A stretch of DNA of 64,000 nt from CAZVFX01 sp964626565 (GCA_964626565.1 CAZVFX010000021.1:9279-73278), one strand, 5' to 3'. Shown: positions 35,782-46,860, counted from the first letter of the stretch. Notes: generated by a model not told the origin, from the sequence alone. Numbers and translations: made by a program.

Positions 35782-38700
35782 ATGTACAGGTTCGTACTGT
35801 TGCTGACGATTCTGGGACTCGCGGTTGTTGCCTGCGGTAGTGAAACCTCAAAACCGGAGCCGGGACCCGACCAGTTGGACGCGGAGGAGAGGGAGGCCGA
35901 GGTGACGCCCCCGGAGTGCGAGGCGGACGATGACTGTGTCGCGCACGCAGGCAACGAGTGCATGCGCGGCATCTGCAAGGTGGGCGGAGTGTGCGAATAC
36001 GAGGGGGACCCGGGCACAATGTGCGACGATGACGACCCCTGCACCATAAACGACCAGTGCGATACCAAAGGGGCCTGTGGCGGCCAGACCAAGGACTGCG
36101 ACGACCTCAACCCCTGCACGGACGGAGCTTGCGACCCGGGGACGGGGGGCTGCGTCTATACACCGAACACCGAACCCTGCGACGACGGCAATCCTTGTAC
36201 CACCGACGATACGTGCAAGGAGAGCACCTGCACCGGCGGCAAGCTCAAGGACTGTGCCACCGAAGACCCGGACCCCGATGATTGCGTGGTCTTCTCGTGC
36301 GATCCGGCAAACGGACAGTGCGCGGTGGAAGAATCTCTCCCTGACGAGGCCCCCTGCAAAGATGGCAACGGCTGCACGGTCGACGACTATTGCGAGGACG
36401 GGGTGTGCAAGACAGGTGAGGAGAAAGAGTGCGTACCCTACAACGACTGCGTCCCGACCAAGTGCCTGCCCGGCACCAAGGAAGACGAATTCACCTGCCA
36501 GATGGAGCCCTTTGACGAAGGCACTCTGTGCGACGACGGCAACCTGTGCACCACTGCGGACGCCTGCGTCATTCCACCCAACAAGACCTATCCGGAGTGC
36601 AAGGGCGAACCTCTCAACTGCGATGACGAGAACTCCTGCACTTCGGACTCTTGTGATAAGGACGAGGGGTGCAAGAATCAGCCTTTCAGCGGCGGTGCCT
36701 GCTTCCTGCCGCCCAGTTTCTGCGGCGCCAAGGGAGTGTGTGACCAGGGCCAGTGCAATTCCGACAACGTGGTGGTTTGCGATGACGGGATTGCGTGCAC
36801 GGTCGACTCCTGCGAGGGCGACGAAACCTGCCTGCACGAACCCGACCACTCGGTGTGCGACGACAGTCAGTTCTGCAACGGACAGGAGCAGTGCGAAGCA
36901 GAAGGCGGCTGTGCGCCGGCGGAGGCTCCAGTCGTGGATGACGGTGTGGCCTGCACCATCGACTCGTGCGATGAAGAAAACGACCTGATTGTCCACCTGC
37001 CCGACGACACGCTGTGCGACGATGCCGATGTTTGCACCGGAATCGAGTCGTGCGATGTCGAGCTGGGCTGCCTGGAAGGAGCTGCCCTGGACTGCGACGA
37101 TCAAGTGCCATGCACCATCGACACCTGCGACCCGGTTGACGGTTGCGACAGCACCCCGGACCAGGACGCGTGCGACGACATGGTAGGCTGCACCATCGAT
37201 TCGTGTGACGAAGCACTCGGCTGCCTCCACGAGATTGACGACGCGTTTTGTGATGACGGTATCGATTGCACCGAGACCATGTGCAGCGAGCAGGCCGGCT
37301 GCCTCATCGACCCGGACAACACGCTCTGCGACGACAATATCGACTGCACTTCCGATTCGTGCTCGCCCGACGAGGATTGCCTCCACTATCCCCTCGACGC
37401 TTTATGCGACGACGAAAACCCGTGCACCGCGGACAGTTGTGAGGAAGGGATCGGATGCGTCCACGTCTTCTTCGACGGCAGCGACGAAACGGTGACCTGC
37501 TGCGATGCCAACGAGGTGTGCGAGGACGCTGACGTATGCACCCTCAACCTGTGCGACCTCGACCTCTTCCACTGCCTTCCCCCGGCTCCGGCCGACGACG
37601 TGCCCTGCGACGATGGCAACGAATGCACCGGCCCGGATGCGTGCGCGGGCGGGTGGTGCATCGGCCAGGGTATCGACTGCGCGGATGAATGGCCGTGCAC
37701 CGTCGACGACTGCGACCCCGACGTCGGCTGCCTCCACAACATAGACCACTCAATCTGCAACGACGACATCGACTGCACCGACGACGTCTGCCCCGGCGCC
37801 GGGCCGTGCACCAACGAAATCCAGGACGGCATCTGCTTGATCGACGGTGCGTGTTACGCGCAGGGACAGACCGTTGACGGCAACACCTGCCTCTCATGCC
37901 AGCCGGCCGCAGACAACATCGGCTGGACCGCAGCGGATTTCGAAACGTGCGACGACGGCGACGCATTCACCACCGACGACCAGTGCGAAGCCGGCGAGTG
38001 CGCGGGTCTTCCCGACCCGGACCAGGACGAGGTGGCCAACGAAGGCTATCTCCAGAGCTGCACCGGCGGGGACACTGAAGCCTGCAACGACAACTGCCCG
38101 GAGATTCCCAATGCCGATCAGGCTGATCAGGACGGCAACGGCGTGGGCGACGCTTGCGACGGCCAGAGTCTGCAACTCGACCTCTACGAGCCTTGCGCAG
38201 CCATCTCGCCACCATTCGCCAACGGCTTCTGCACACCGGGTGCGGCTGCCTACGTTGACCATTCGTCTACCTGGCGCCGCACCGCAGAACCGTTCCAATT
38301 GCCGCTGGTGAACGGCTTCATCGACGACTCGGCGGCGGGGTATTGGAAACTTGACGGCAGCGCTGACGACCACTCCCTGCACGAGAATCACGGAACTGTG
38401 AACGCCGCGGCCCCTACTCAGGGAGCATTCGGCGATGACGACGGCGCGTTTCAGTTCAGCGACCCTTCCTACGTCGACCTGGGCAAGCCCGACAAACTTC
38501 GCATCACCGGGGCCATGACGGTGGCCGCCTGGTTCAACGCGGATTCGGCAGCCTTGGCGGGGCACCCGTCAATCGTCTCACGCACCGGAAGGGACGTTCA
38601 TCAGAACTACAGTTGGGCGCTCATTCTCTACGAGGGAGTGCCCCGGGCGTGGGTTTCCCAGAACGGAAACTCTGCCACCTGGGTGGATGGAACCGACCCG

Positions 38701-40953
38701 GTGGCTCCGGGAGACTGGCATCACGTGGCTATGTCCTTCGAGCCCGGGACAGCCATGACCCTGTATCTGGACGGCCAGATTGTGGCGCAGCAGACCTCCG
38801 GCGTGCCGACGGCTATCAACGACCCCGAATCGGTGGACATCTATATCGGCGCAAGCTGGTACGAAGGCAACGCCCCCAGTTCCGTGTTTTCCGGGGCCGT
38901 CGATGAAGTGCTCGTCTTTTCCCGGGTTGTGTCCCCATACGAGATTTCGTCCTACTATCGATCTTTCAGTCCATACGGCTACGCTCTGCTACCCGGGGCT
39001 CAGGCCGACTTGGACGACGTAACGGTGGCCGACGAAGACGGCGTGGAGACGGTGCACGAGCTCCTCGGCCCCCATCCCCATTCCGACACTCTGTGCCCCC
39101 TGGCCGAGGACGACGGCACCTGGGCCGGCCGAGACGACCTGTGCGGTGCGGCTGCTCACTGGCGACTCGACGGCGACGCAGTTGACGTTCTCGGAGTGGC
39201 CAACGGCGTCAACCATGGCGCCACGGTTACAGCGGGCCGTTTCGGCGACAAGGGGGGAGCGATGCAGTTTGACGGTACCTCCTACATCGAGTCGGGGCTG
39301 GTCTTCCCTTCCGACCAGAACCAGTCCTTCACCATCGAGGTCTTCGCCTTGTGCGAGGAGGGTGGCGGCGACATCCTTTCCTTTGAGCATAACAGCCCCT
39401 ACGGCGAGGTGCGCCTGAAGCTCGACTATGCTGCCGGCGACGGCCTCTACGGAACGGTGCGCGGAGACAACAACTCCGGCATCGTGCTGAAGTACAAGGG
39501 ACACGAACTGTGCGACGGCAACTGGCATCATCTGGCCCACAGGTACGACGCGGACAAGGGGCAAGTAGCGCTGTTTGCCGATGGAGTTCTGGTGGCGGAA
39601 ACCGCGTTCAAAGCGACCGCTGGACTTAACGGCGCGGGGCTCCAACCGTTTATCGGCGCGCTGAACAAAGAAGACGGCACGCCCATTGTGCACTTCCATG
39701 GAAAACTCGACGAGTTGCTGGTCCACGCTGTGGCCAAGTCCGACGACTACCTTGCCCGCCGGGCACAGCCCGGGCTGCCATCGGTGCGGTTCCTGGTTGA
39801 CACCGAAACAGAAAGCGGCGGTGCCGGCACATACGCGTACACGGACCACAGCTTGCAGTGGGGGGATCAGGAGGCAACCCATCAAGCGCCCGTAGTCGCA
39901 GACGCCGACGGCCTGAACGGCGGTGAGGCCTGCGTCGGTCTCCTGTCTCCCTGCAACGGATATGCCGGCTGGTGGCGGCTCAACGAGGGCGGCGGCGAAA
40001 CTGCCGTAGACTCGAGTACCGTACGAAACCACGGTTCTGTCTCCGGCGCCCCCCTCTGGTCCGCCGGACCCGATGGCCCCGCGATGGCATTCGATGGCAA
40101 CGATGACAAGGTGGTGGTCCAGGACCACGCCCTCCTCAACCTGGCCCCGTTCACCGTGGAGGCTCTAACCTACGCCGCGGACTACGGCGCCGGCGGCGGC
40201 GTGGCATCCAAGGCCAGCATTCCAGGCGGCCAGCACGTGTACGGCTTCCGCCTCTACACCGCGGGGGGCACCCAGTTCGTCTTTCAGGTGGGCAACTGGG
40301 ACTACTGGCAGGCGTCAGGTTACCCGGAGGTTGAAGAATTCACCTGGCGCGCCCTGGCGGGCCGCCTGACCGAGGACAACGGCCAGATGGAGATGTGGTT
40401 CGACAACGGAATGCTGGCCGAACAGGCCTTCCCCACCGACTACCAGGGAGCGGACGTTCCTCTCCAAATCGGATGGGATAACAATGCAGGGTACTGGGCG
40501 GGAAACATCGCGGACGTCCGTGTAATGAATCGGGCCCTGACCGCGGACGAGATGCTCCACCACCCCCTTACCCGGGCAGCCGGCCTCGTCTATCATTGCG
40601 TCCCCGATTGCTGGGACAAGCAGTGCGGCACTGACGGTTGCAACGGCTCGTGCGGGGAATGCGGAGAGGGTGAATATTGCTCGCTGTTCCAGTGCCTGCC
40701 AGAGGGCGTCGGGGAGTGGTTCGCGGGCGGCTGGGGCGGGTGCAGCAACGGTTGCGGCAACGGCACGCAAACCAGGGTTGTTGAGTGCCGCAACGTCAAC
40801 GACGAGTTGGTGGCGGAAGAGTGGTGCGAGGGTGCGAAACCCGCCGATTCCCAGGGCTGCACCGGCACGAGCGGGTGCGTGTGGCCCTGTGGGGACGGAG
40901 AGTGTGATCAGTGGCTGGGGGAGTCGCCCCAGAGTTGTCCGGTGGATTGTTAG
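35782..40953 (+). CDS. Giant CTDC-repeat/LamG lipoprotein, copy 1
   Basis: 1723 residues. Lipobox Val-Val-Ala-Cys18 and GGAGAAAGAGAA before the ATG. About 25-740 is CTDC-type repeats (CDDGNPCTTDDTC). A single TSP3-like unit lies at about 745-795 (DNCPEIPNADQADQDGNG). Three LamG/concanavalin-A-like beta-sandwiches follow at about 850-1065, 1120-1325 and 1395-1595; GDWHHVAMSF and FSGAVDEVLVFSR are LamG signatures. The C-terminus has a CGxDGCxGxCGxC module (about 1607-1637), a thrombospondin type 1-like segment (GWGGCSNGCGNGTQTR) and a final CGDGECDQWLGE unit. LamG domains suggest glycan or matrix binding. The next gene is a paralogue 10 bp downstream, so both are probably one transcript. Confidence 0.85.
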   Translation: MYRFVLLLTILGLAVVACGSETSKPEPGPDQLDAEEREAEVTPPECEADDDCVAHAGNECMRGICKVGGVCEYEGDPGTMCDDDDPCTINDQCDTKGACGGQTKDCDDLNPCTDGACDPGTGGCVYTPNTEPCDDGNPCTTDDTCKESTCTGGKLKDCATEDPDPDDCVVFSCDPANGQCAVEESLPDEAPCKDGNGCTVDDYCEDGVCKTGEEKECVPYNDCVPTKCLPGTKEDEFTCQMEPFDEGTLCDDGNLCTTADACVIPPNKTYPECKGEPLNCDDENSCTSDSCDKDEGCKNQPFSGGACFLPPSFCGAKGVCDQGQCNSDNVVVCDDGIACTVDSCEGDETCLHEPDHSVCDDSQFCNGQEQCEAEGGCAPAEAPVVDDGVACTIDSCDEENDLIVHLPDDTLCDDADVCTGIESCDVELGCLEGAALDCDDQVPCTIDTCDPVDGCDSTPDQDACDDMVGCTIDSCDEALGCLHEIDDAFCDDGIDCTETMCSEQAGCLIDPDNTLCDDNIDCTSDSCSPDEDCLHYPLDALCDDENPCTADSCEEGIGCVHVFFDGSDETVTCCDANEVCEDADVCTLNLCDLDLFHCLPPAPADDVPCDDGNECTGPDACAGGWCIGQGIDCADEWPCTVDDCDPDVGCLHNIDHSICNDDIDCTDDVCPGAGPCTNEIQDGICLIDGACYAQGQTVDGNTCLSCQPAADNIGWTAADFETCDDGDAFTTDDQCEAGECAGLPDPDQDEVANEGYLQSCTGGDTEACNDNCPEIPNADQADQDGNGVGDACDGQSLQLDLYEPCAAISPPFANGFCTPGAAAYVDHSSTWRRTAEPFQLPLVNGFIDDSAAGYWKLDGSADDHSLHENHGTVNAAAPTQGAFGDDDGAFQFSDPSYVDLGKPDKLRITGAMTVAAWFNADSAALAGHPSIVSRTGRDVHQNYSWALILYEGVPRAWVSQNGNSATWVDGTDPVAPGDWHHVAMSFEPGTAMTLYLDGQIVAQQTSGVPTAINDPESVDIYIGASWYEGNAPSSVFSGAVDEVLVFSRVVSPYEISSYYRSFSPYGYALLPGAQADLDDVTVADEDGVETVHELLGPHPHSDTLCPLAEDDGTWAGRDDLCGAAAHWRLDGDAVDVLGVANGVNHGATVTAGRFGDKGGAMQFDGTSYIESGLVFPSDQNQSFTIEVFALCEEGGGDILSFEHNSPYGEVRLKLDYAAGDGLYGTVRGDNNSGIVLKYKGHELCDGNWHHLAHRYDADKGQVALFADGVLVAETAFKATAGLNGAGLQPFIGALNKEDGTPIVHFHGKLDELLVHAVAKSDDYLARRAQPGLPSVRFLVDTETESGGAGTYAYTDHSLQWGDQEATHQAPVVADADGLNGGEACVGLLSPCNGYAGWWRLNEGGGETAVDSSTVRNHGSVSGAPLWSAGPDGPAMAFDGNDDKVVVQDHALLNLAPFTVEALTYAADYGAGGGVASKASIPGGQHVYGFRLYTAGGTQFVFQVGNWDYWQASGYPEVEEFTWRALAGRLTEDNGQMEMWFDNGMLAEQAFPTDYQGADVPLQIGWDNNAGYWAGNIADVRVMNRALTADEMLHHPLTRAAGLVYHCVPDCWDKQCGTDGCNGSCGECGEGEYCSLFQCLPEGVGEWFAGGWGGCSNGCGNGTQTRVVECRNVNDELVAEEWCEGAKPADSQGCTGTSGCVWPCGDGECDQWLGESPQSCPVDC

Positions 40954-40963
40954 GGGTGTAAGC

Positions 40964-43900
40964 ATGAAAGACTGTAGATGGAACGCGGTGAGAGTGGTCT
41001 GGGGGCTGGTGCTGGTGCTGGGGGCCTGCGGAAGTGATCCGGAGGCGGTGCAGGGGGACCTGGGTGAGGCGGACGATATTCAGACTGCCGAGATCGATTT
41101 CGGGTGCTCAACCGACTCGCAGTGCAACGATTTCAACCCGTGCACCAAGGATCTGTGTAAAGCAGACGGAACGTGCGACTACACCGCGCTGGTTGCTGTG
41201 GCGTGCGACGACGGCAATGCGTGCACCGAAGGTGACGTTTGCAGCGCCGACGGTTTATGCCTGGGCGCGACCAACGTCGAATGCGACGACGGGAACCCCT
41301 GCACCAACGAGAGCTGCGACGCGGAGGCAGGCTGCCAACACGAAGGCGTGACCAAGGACGTGGAGTGCGATGGCAGCCTGTGCACCACCGGCGACCGATG
41401 CGAGGAAGGAACCTGCGCAGGCGGCGAGACGGTCGCATGCAACGACTCCAACCCGGACGACTGCATCTTCGCAACCTGCAACAACGAAAGTGGCGAGTGC
41501 GACGTAATGCATAACGAGGCGGAAGGCTACCCCTGCAAGGATGGAAACGCGTGCACCGACAGTGACCAGTGCGATGATTCCGGGATCTGTGTCGCCGGTC
41601 CTGAGCACGTTTGCGAGGCGCAACACCCGTGCAAAAAGGCGTGGTGCAACGACACCGCCAAAGAGGGCACAAACCCCTGCGTTCTGGAGTGGAAACAGGA
41701 AGGGGTGGGCTGCAATGACGGGGACTCCTGCACCAGCGACGACATGTGTAAGCCCTCTGACGACGATTCGCTGCAATGCCTCGGGGACGCCATCACCTGC
41801 GATGACGGTAATTCCTGCACTACCAACTCCTGCGACGAACTGGACGGTTGCCAGTACCTCCCGCTGGCAGATGGGACCCTGTGCGACCTCCCCCCGGAGT
41901 TTTGCGGCGAGCAGGGCTCCTGCCTGGAGGGTGTGTGCGGGGCAGAAGGGGTGAAGGTGTGCGACGACGGATTTGCCTGCACCGTGGACACATGCCTCGA
42001 AGGAGGAGTCTGCCAGCATGAGCCTGACGACTCCGCCTGCGACGACGGGCAGTTCTGCAACGGTCCGGAATCGTGCAGCGACGCAGCCGGTTGTCTGGCA
42101 GGAACGCCTCCGGATCTCAGCGACGGGGTAGCTTGCACGGTGGACAGCTGCGATGAGGGGACAGACCTTGTGGTTCACATGCCCCAGGATTCGTCGTGCG
42201 ACGACGATCTATTCTGCAACGGAGCCGAAATCTGCAGCGCAGATACCGGATGTCTCGCAGGAGTTCCTCCGGCACTTGGCGACCAGGTTGATTGCACCGT
42301 TGACGCGTGTGATGAGGAAGCCGATGCGGTGGTTCACCTACCCGACGATGACGCTTGCTCCGACAACGATGTCTGCTCCGGTTCGGAAACCTGCGACGCC
42401 CTTGCCGGATGCCAGCCCGGACAACCTCTCGATTGCAACGACCAGGTTACATGCACCAATGATTCATGCGACCCCGTGGCAGGATGCTCCAACCTGCCTG
42501 AAGGCACCGTATGCGACGACCAGGTTCCGTGCACTGCGGACGTATGCGATCCGATTGAAGGCTGCTCCAACGAACCCGACGACACCCTTTGCGACGATGG
42601 GGTGGAATGCACCGTTGATTTCTGCAACCTGGTGCAAGGGTGCAAGCACGAACCCTACCACTCGCTGTGTGAAGACGACATCTTCTGCACCATCGACGTT
42701 TGCCATCCGGTGGACGATTGCCAGGGCTGGCCTGACCCCACCTTGTGTAATGACGGCATAGAATGCACCGTTGACAGTTGCATTCCCGGAGAAGGTTGCC
42801 AGCATACCCCGGACGACGATCAATGCGACGACGCCAACATCTGCACGTCCGACTCCTGCTCGGTTATCGGCTGCCTCCACGACTACGAAGCCGGCGGCGA
42901 AGGCCAGACCACCTGCTGCGACGGTGACGACGCCTGCGATGACGAAAATGTCTGTACCAGCACCCTCTGCGACCTCGAGCTCTTCCAATGCTTGCCCCCG
43001 ACACCGGCAGACGACGAGCCGTGCGACGACGGCAACGCTTGCACCGGCCCGGACGCGTGCGCGGGCGGGTGGTGCATCGGCCAGGGTATCGATTGTGCAG
43101 ACGAGTGGCCGTGCACCATCGACGACTGCGACCCCGATGTGGGCTGCCTGCACAGCATCGATCACTCGGTGTGCAACGACGACATCGACTGCACCGATGA
43201 CATCTGCCCCGGAGCAGGGCCGTGCAGCAACACCCTCCAGGAGGACATCTGCCTCATAGAGGGCATCTGCTACGACCAGGGACAGACCTCCCCGGACAAC
43301 ATCTGTTTCGTGTGTGATTGGGGCCAAGAAACCACCGATTGGTCCCACGCTGACCTCGAACCGTGCGACGACGATGACCCACTGACCACCGACGATTTCT
43401 GTGAGGCCGGCGCCTGCATCGGCCTCCCCGACCCGGATCAAGACGAAGTGGCCACTGAAGGCTATCTCGAACCGTGCGCTGAAGGCGCAACGGAAACGTG
43501 CAACGACAACTGCCCCGACATTCCCAACCCGGACCAGGCCGACGCAGACGGCAACGGTGTGGGCGACGCCTGCGACGGGCCGAGTATAGTACTCGACCTG
43601 TACGAGCCGTGTGGGGAGATCTCTCCTGCGTTGGCTGGCGGGCAATGCACTCCGGGAGAAGCCGCCTACGATGATCACTCTTCGAGTTGGCGCCGCGCGG
43701 ACGAGCCGTTTATGGTGCCGCTGGTCAACGGCATCCTTGACCACTCGGTTCTGGGCTACTGGCGATTGGATCAGGGTACGGCGGAAGATCTGTCTGCCAA
43801 CGGTCACGACGGAACCGCACTGGGGGCTCCGCAATCGGCTCCGGGAGCGTTTGGGACTCCCGACAAGGCCGCGGCTTTCGACGGCGTTTCCGACGGCTTC

Positions 43901-46720
43901 GAGATAACCGGAGCCGAACAGCTGGGCGTCGGGCTTGAACGCCTCACGGTCATGGCCTGGGTTTACCCCACAGAGGCCATGACGTCTGCGTTCATCGTGG
44001 AAAAGGAGCACACCCAGAACAACGACGCCTCCTATTGGCTTTCGTTCTACACTACCAACGACGTCAGCTATTTCGGAGGCGGCATCAAGACAGCGGGCTC
44101 AGGTGGAGTCAGTGCGGTCTACGGCGGAGCCCCGCTGAACCAGTGGAGCCATGTGGCTGCAGTGTACGACGGCTCTGCTGTCGCTCTCTTTGTGAACGGG
44201 GTTCTAAGAGACCGAAAGCCGGTCTCCGGAGCAACGTTTGCGGGCGGCACCTTGAAGAACATGTCCATCGGCTATCGCAACCACGCCAACGGACCCAGCT
44301 TCTACTTCGCCGGGAGCATCGACGAAGTGCTGCTCTTCTCCCGAGCCCTTTCTCCCTTCGAAATCTCTTCGTACTACGAATCCAGGCAACCCTACGCCTA
44401 CGCCCTCGTACCCGAGGCACAACCCGACTTTGACGACCTGGCGGTACGGGAGATACCGGCACAAGGTGTGTCACAAATCATTTCCCATGAACTGCTGGGC
44501 CCGAGGACACACTCCGACTCTCCGTGCCCCATGGACGAAGACGACGGCACCTGGGCGGCGCGGGACGATTTGTGCGGCGTGGAAGCGTGGTGGCGCCTTG
44601 ACGGCGATGGCGCAGACAGCGGGGAAGGCGGCTTCGACGCGGTGGTCAACGACGCCACTCCGGACGCAGGCCGACTGGGTGATGCCGCCGGAGCGCTGGC
44701 ATTCGACGGCAACGATTACGTCCAGCCGCCTTACGTCCTGACCCTGGGTCCCGACGACCCGGTGACCATCGAAATGTGGGCGCGGGTGGAGCCGGGGACC
44801 AAGACCTGCTTGTGCGGATTCGAAACTACAGGCGGGGAGGAGATCTGGATCTACGTGGCGCCGGGAAACACCGTCTTTGCGTTCCGGGACGACGGCTGGA
44901 ACTCGGCCTCGATTTCAGCCCCGCTGGACTATTCCGACGGACGCTGGCATCACTTCGCGGGCGTCAGAGACGTCGAATCGGACACCGTCAACCTGTACGT
45001 GGACGGTGTAAGAATCGCCAACGGACCCGACACCACTACCACCAGCATCAACGCGGCCAGCCAGCGCTGGTTCGGCATCGGCATGCGCAACCACTCCACC
45101 CAGAGTGCGGAAAAATGGGCCTACCTGAATGGGTCCCTGGATGAGGTACTCGTCCACCGTGTAGCCAAGACTCCGGATTATCTCTACCGGCGGGCCAACC
45201 CGGGCCTGCCCACAATGCAATTCCTGGTTGACACCGAAACTGCGCCGGAAGGGGATGCCGGCACGTATCCGTTCAAGGGCTATTCCCTGCAGTGGGGCGA
45301 TGCAGACGCCAGCTACTCCCCCCCTCTCGTCGAAGACGAGTACGGACTGAACGGGGGACAGACCTGCGTCGGCCTGCTCTCTCCTTGCGCTGGTTACGCA
45401 GGCTGGTGGCGGTTCAATTCCGGGTCCGGCGACCTGGCCATTGATGCATCCGTTGCCCGGAATCACGGGACTCTGGCGGGCTCACCTCAGTGGGCCCCGT
45501 CGCTGGAGAACGTGGGGCTCTGGTTCAATGGTGCGGACAGCTTTGTGCAGATTCCGCACCATCCTCTCTACAATGTCGAGCAATTCACCGCCGAGGCGGC
45601 TGTCAATCCGGAGGATTTCACCACCGCGGATCACGCAGTATTCAACAAGGGCGGAGGTTCCGGCGCATTCCGGGTGGAAATCAGCAACTCCGATGTCGGG
45701 TACGTGTATTTCGACGCAGGTTCACACCTGGAGAGCAGCGGCCCGCTGGAACTGGAGTTATGGTCTGTCCTCTCTGCTTTGTCGTCAATCGCTACCCAAC
45801 AGATCCTGGTGAACTATCTTTCCGACGTGGAAACCCCGGGTCCGAATCCGGGGCAGAATGAAGGCCCCCTCTACATCGGCTCCCACGGCAACTACGGCTA
45901 CTTCGAAGGGGTGATCGACTCGGTTCGGCTCATGGGGCGTGCGCTGACCTCCGATGAGTTTCTACACCACCCACTCGCAAAGGCCTGGGAACTGCCCTAC
46001 ACCTGTGTGCCGCAATGCGCGGGCCTGGAGTGCGGCGACGACGGATGTGACAGCGTCTGCGGGGAATGCGGCGACGGTGAAGATTGTTCGAACGGCCAAT
46101 GCGTCACTCCGGCCGATTACCAAGACAACGGAGAAGAAGCGCTGGACGGCAGCAGCCCCAACGCGGGTGACGACGTTTCCAACGGCGGCTGGTCGGCCAA
46201 CAACGGCCCGGCAGAAAACGTCCACTACACCGATGGGGCTGCCCACAGCGGGGACATGTCGATCAGCAGCTATGGGAACAACGGCGCCGGCGCTCATTTC
46301 GATATTGAACCTTCGATACAGTCATTCCAGGCGGAGATCTGGTACCAGACCGCGTCCACTTCCGGCGCAGACAAATTCGTAGTTACCGGGCCGGGAAGCT
46401 ACGTCGGCATCCTGACCCAGGGTTTCTGCGGCTCGAGCGGTCCGTTCATGTACAAGTATGAAGACCCGTCGGGAGCCTCATCCTCCCTCGTCCCCATCCC
46501 CGGCGCCCCCTCGTACCAGTCGGGGGTCTGGTATCACTTCACAATCATCGTCGACGGCCTGGACGTCACCTTCACCGTCACCGACGGCAACACCACCGGC
46601 ACCGCCGAAATCTCCATGGCCCAACTCCCTTCCTTCAACGAGGTCCGTTTTACCTTAGACTGCTGCGGCGGCTGCTCGCACACCGCATATTGGGATGATT
46701 TCTCCCTGGCAGGGCAGTAG
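40964..46720 (+). CDS. Giant CTDC-repeat/LamG lipoprotein, copy 2
   Basis: 1918 residues. ATG 40964 has AGGGG upstream and gives lipobox Leu-Gly-Ala-Cys (VLVLGACGSD). It has the same architecture as its upstream neighbour: CTDC-type repeats to about 820, a TSP3-like unit at about 822-870, and LamG-like domains near 930-1139, 1209-1412 and 1480-1672. A CGxDGCxxxCGxC module lies at about 1680-1716. Unlike copy 1 it ends in a roughly 190-residue domain (about 1729-1918) that looks like another concanavalin-A-like sandwich with a late CCGGC. Long blocks, such as TGPDACAGGWCIGQGIDCAD, are identical between the two, so they arose by tandem duplication with divergent C-termini. Confidence 0.85.
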   Translation: MKDCRWNAVRVVWGLVLVLGACGSDPEAVQGDLGEADDIQTAEIDFGCSTDSQCNDFNPCTKDLCKADGTCDYTALVAVACDDGNACTEGDVCSADGLCLGATNVECDDGNPCTNESCDAEAGCQHEGVTKDVECDGSLCTTGDRCEEGTCAGGETVACNDSNPDDCIFATCNNESGECDVMHNEAEGYPCKDGNACTDSDQCDDSGICVAGPEHVCEAQHPCKKAWCNDTAKEGTNPCVLEWKQEGVGCNDGDSCTSDDMCKPSDDDSLQCLGDAITCDDGNSCTTNSCDELDGCQYLPLADGTLCDLPPEFCGEQGSCLEGVCGAEGVKVCDDGFACTVDTCLEGGVCQHEPDDSACDDGQFCNGPESCSDAAGCLAGTPPDLSDGVACTVDSCDEGTDLVVHMPQDSSCDDDLFCNGAEICSADTGCLAGVPPALGDQVDCTVDACDEEADAVVHLPDDDACSDNDVCSGSETCDALAGCQPGQPLDCNDQVTCTNDSCDPVAGCSNLPEGTVCDDQVPCTADVCDPIEGCSNEPDDTLCDDGVECTVDFCNLVQGCKHEPYHSLCEDDIFCTIDVCHPVDDCQGWPDPTLCNDGIECTVDSCIPGEGCQHTPDDDQCDDANICTSDSCSVIGCLHDYEAGGEGQTTCCDGDDACDDENVCTSTLCDLELFQCLPPTPADDEPCDDGNACTGPDACAGGWCIGQGIDCADEWPCTIDDCDPDVGCLHSIDHSVCNDDIDCTDDICPGAGPCSNTLQEDICLIEGICYDQGQTSPDNICFVCDWGQETTDWSHADLEPCDDDDPLTTDDFCEAGACIGLPDPDQDEVATEGYLEPCAEGATETCNDNCPDIPNPDQADADGNGVGDACDGPSIVLDLYEPCGEISPALAGGQCTPGEAAYDDHSSSWRRADEPFMVPLVNGILDHSVLGYWRLDQGTAEDLSANGHDGTALGAPQSAPGAFGTPDKAAAFDGVSDGFEITGAEQLGVGLERLTVMAWVYPTEAMTSAFIVEKEHTQNNDASYWLSFYTTNDVSYFGGGIKTAGSGGVSAVYGGAPLNQWSHVAAVYDGSAVALFVNGVLRDRKPVSGATFAGGTLKNMSIGYRNHANGPSFYFAGSIDEVLLFSRALSPFEISSYYESRQPYAYALVPEAQPDFDDLAVREIPAQGVSQIISHELLGPRTHSDSPCPMDEDDGTWAARDDLCGVEAWWRLDGDGADSGEGGFDAVVNDATPDAGRLGDAAGALAFDGNDYVQPPYVLTLGPDDPVTIEMWARVEPGTKTCLCGFETTGGEEIWIYVAPGNTVFAFRDDGWNSASISAPLDYSDGRWHHFAGVRDVESDTVNLYVDGVRIANGPDTTTTSINAASQRWFGIGMRNHSTQSAEKWAYLNGSLDEVLVHRVAKTPDYLYRRANPGLPTMQFLVDTETAPEGDAGTYPFKGYSLQWGDADASYSPPLVEDEYGLNGGQTCVGLLSPCAGYAGWWRFNSGSGDLAIDASVARNHGTLAGSPQWAPSLENVGLWFNGADSFVQIPHHPLYNVEQFTAEAAVNPEDFTTADHAVFNKGGGSGAFRVEISNSDVGYVYFDAGSHLESSGPLELELWSVLSALSSIATQQILVNYLSDVETPGPNPGQNEGPLYIGSHGNYGYFEGVIDSVRLMGRALTSDEFLHHPLAKAWELPYTCVPQCAGLECGDDGCDSVCGECGDGEDCSNGQCVTPADYQDNGEEALDGSSPNAGDDVSNGGWSANNGPAENVHYTDGAAHSGDMSISSYGNNGAGAHFDIEPSIQSFQAEIWYQTASTSGADKFVVTGPGSYVGILTQGFCGSSGPFMYKYEDPSGASSSLVPIPGAPSYQSGVWYHFTIIVDGLDVTFTVTDGNTTGTAEISMAQLPSFNEVRFTLDCCGGCSHTAYWDDFSLAGQ

Positions 46721-46811
46721 GCACAAACAAAACCGTGACCGCGGAACAAATAGATCAAACCTGTTGTCGACTCTCTCGTATCCGGGCAACATGGCACGGA
46801 CGGCTCAGCCC

Positions 46812-46839
46812 GTTTCGGATTTCCGGTTTCGGGTTTCGG
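46812..46839. repeat. Heptamer tandem repeat (four units)
   Basis: GTTTCGG, ATTTCCG, GTTTCGG, GTTTCGG, just before the ribosome site of the VIT-domain gene. The unit is one base different from the GTTTCAG unit at 34373. Confidence 0.65.
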
Positions 46840-46860
46840 GAAACACATCGGAGGAACGAT

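Noticed and set aside
35848..37386. Open frame of 512 codons on the - strand, and a similar 515-codon one at 42464-44011
   Set aside because: Both are antisense to the LamG lipoproteins' CTDC arrays and look like repetitive Val/Ala/Arg text; no start context or family.
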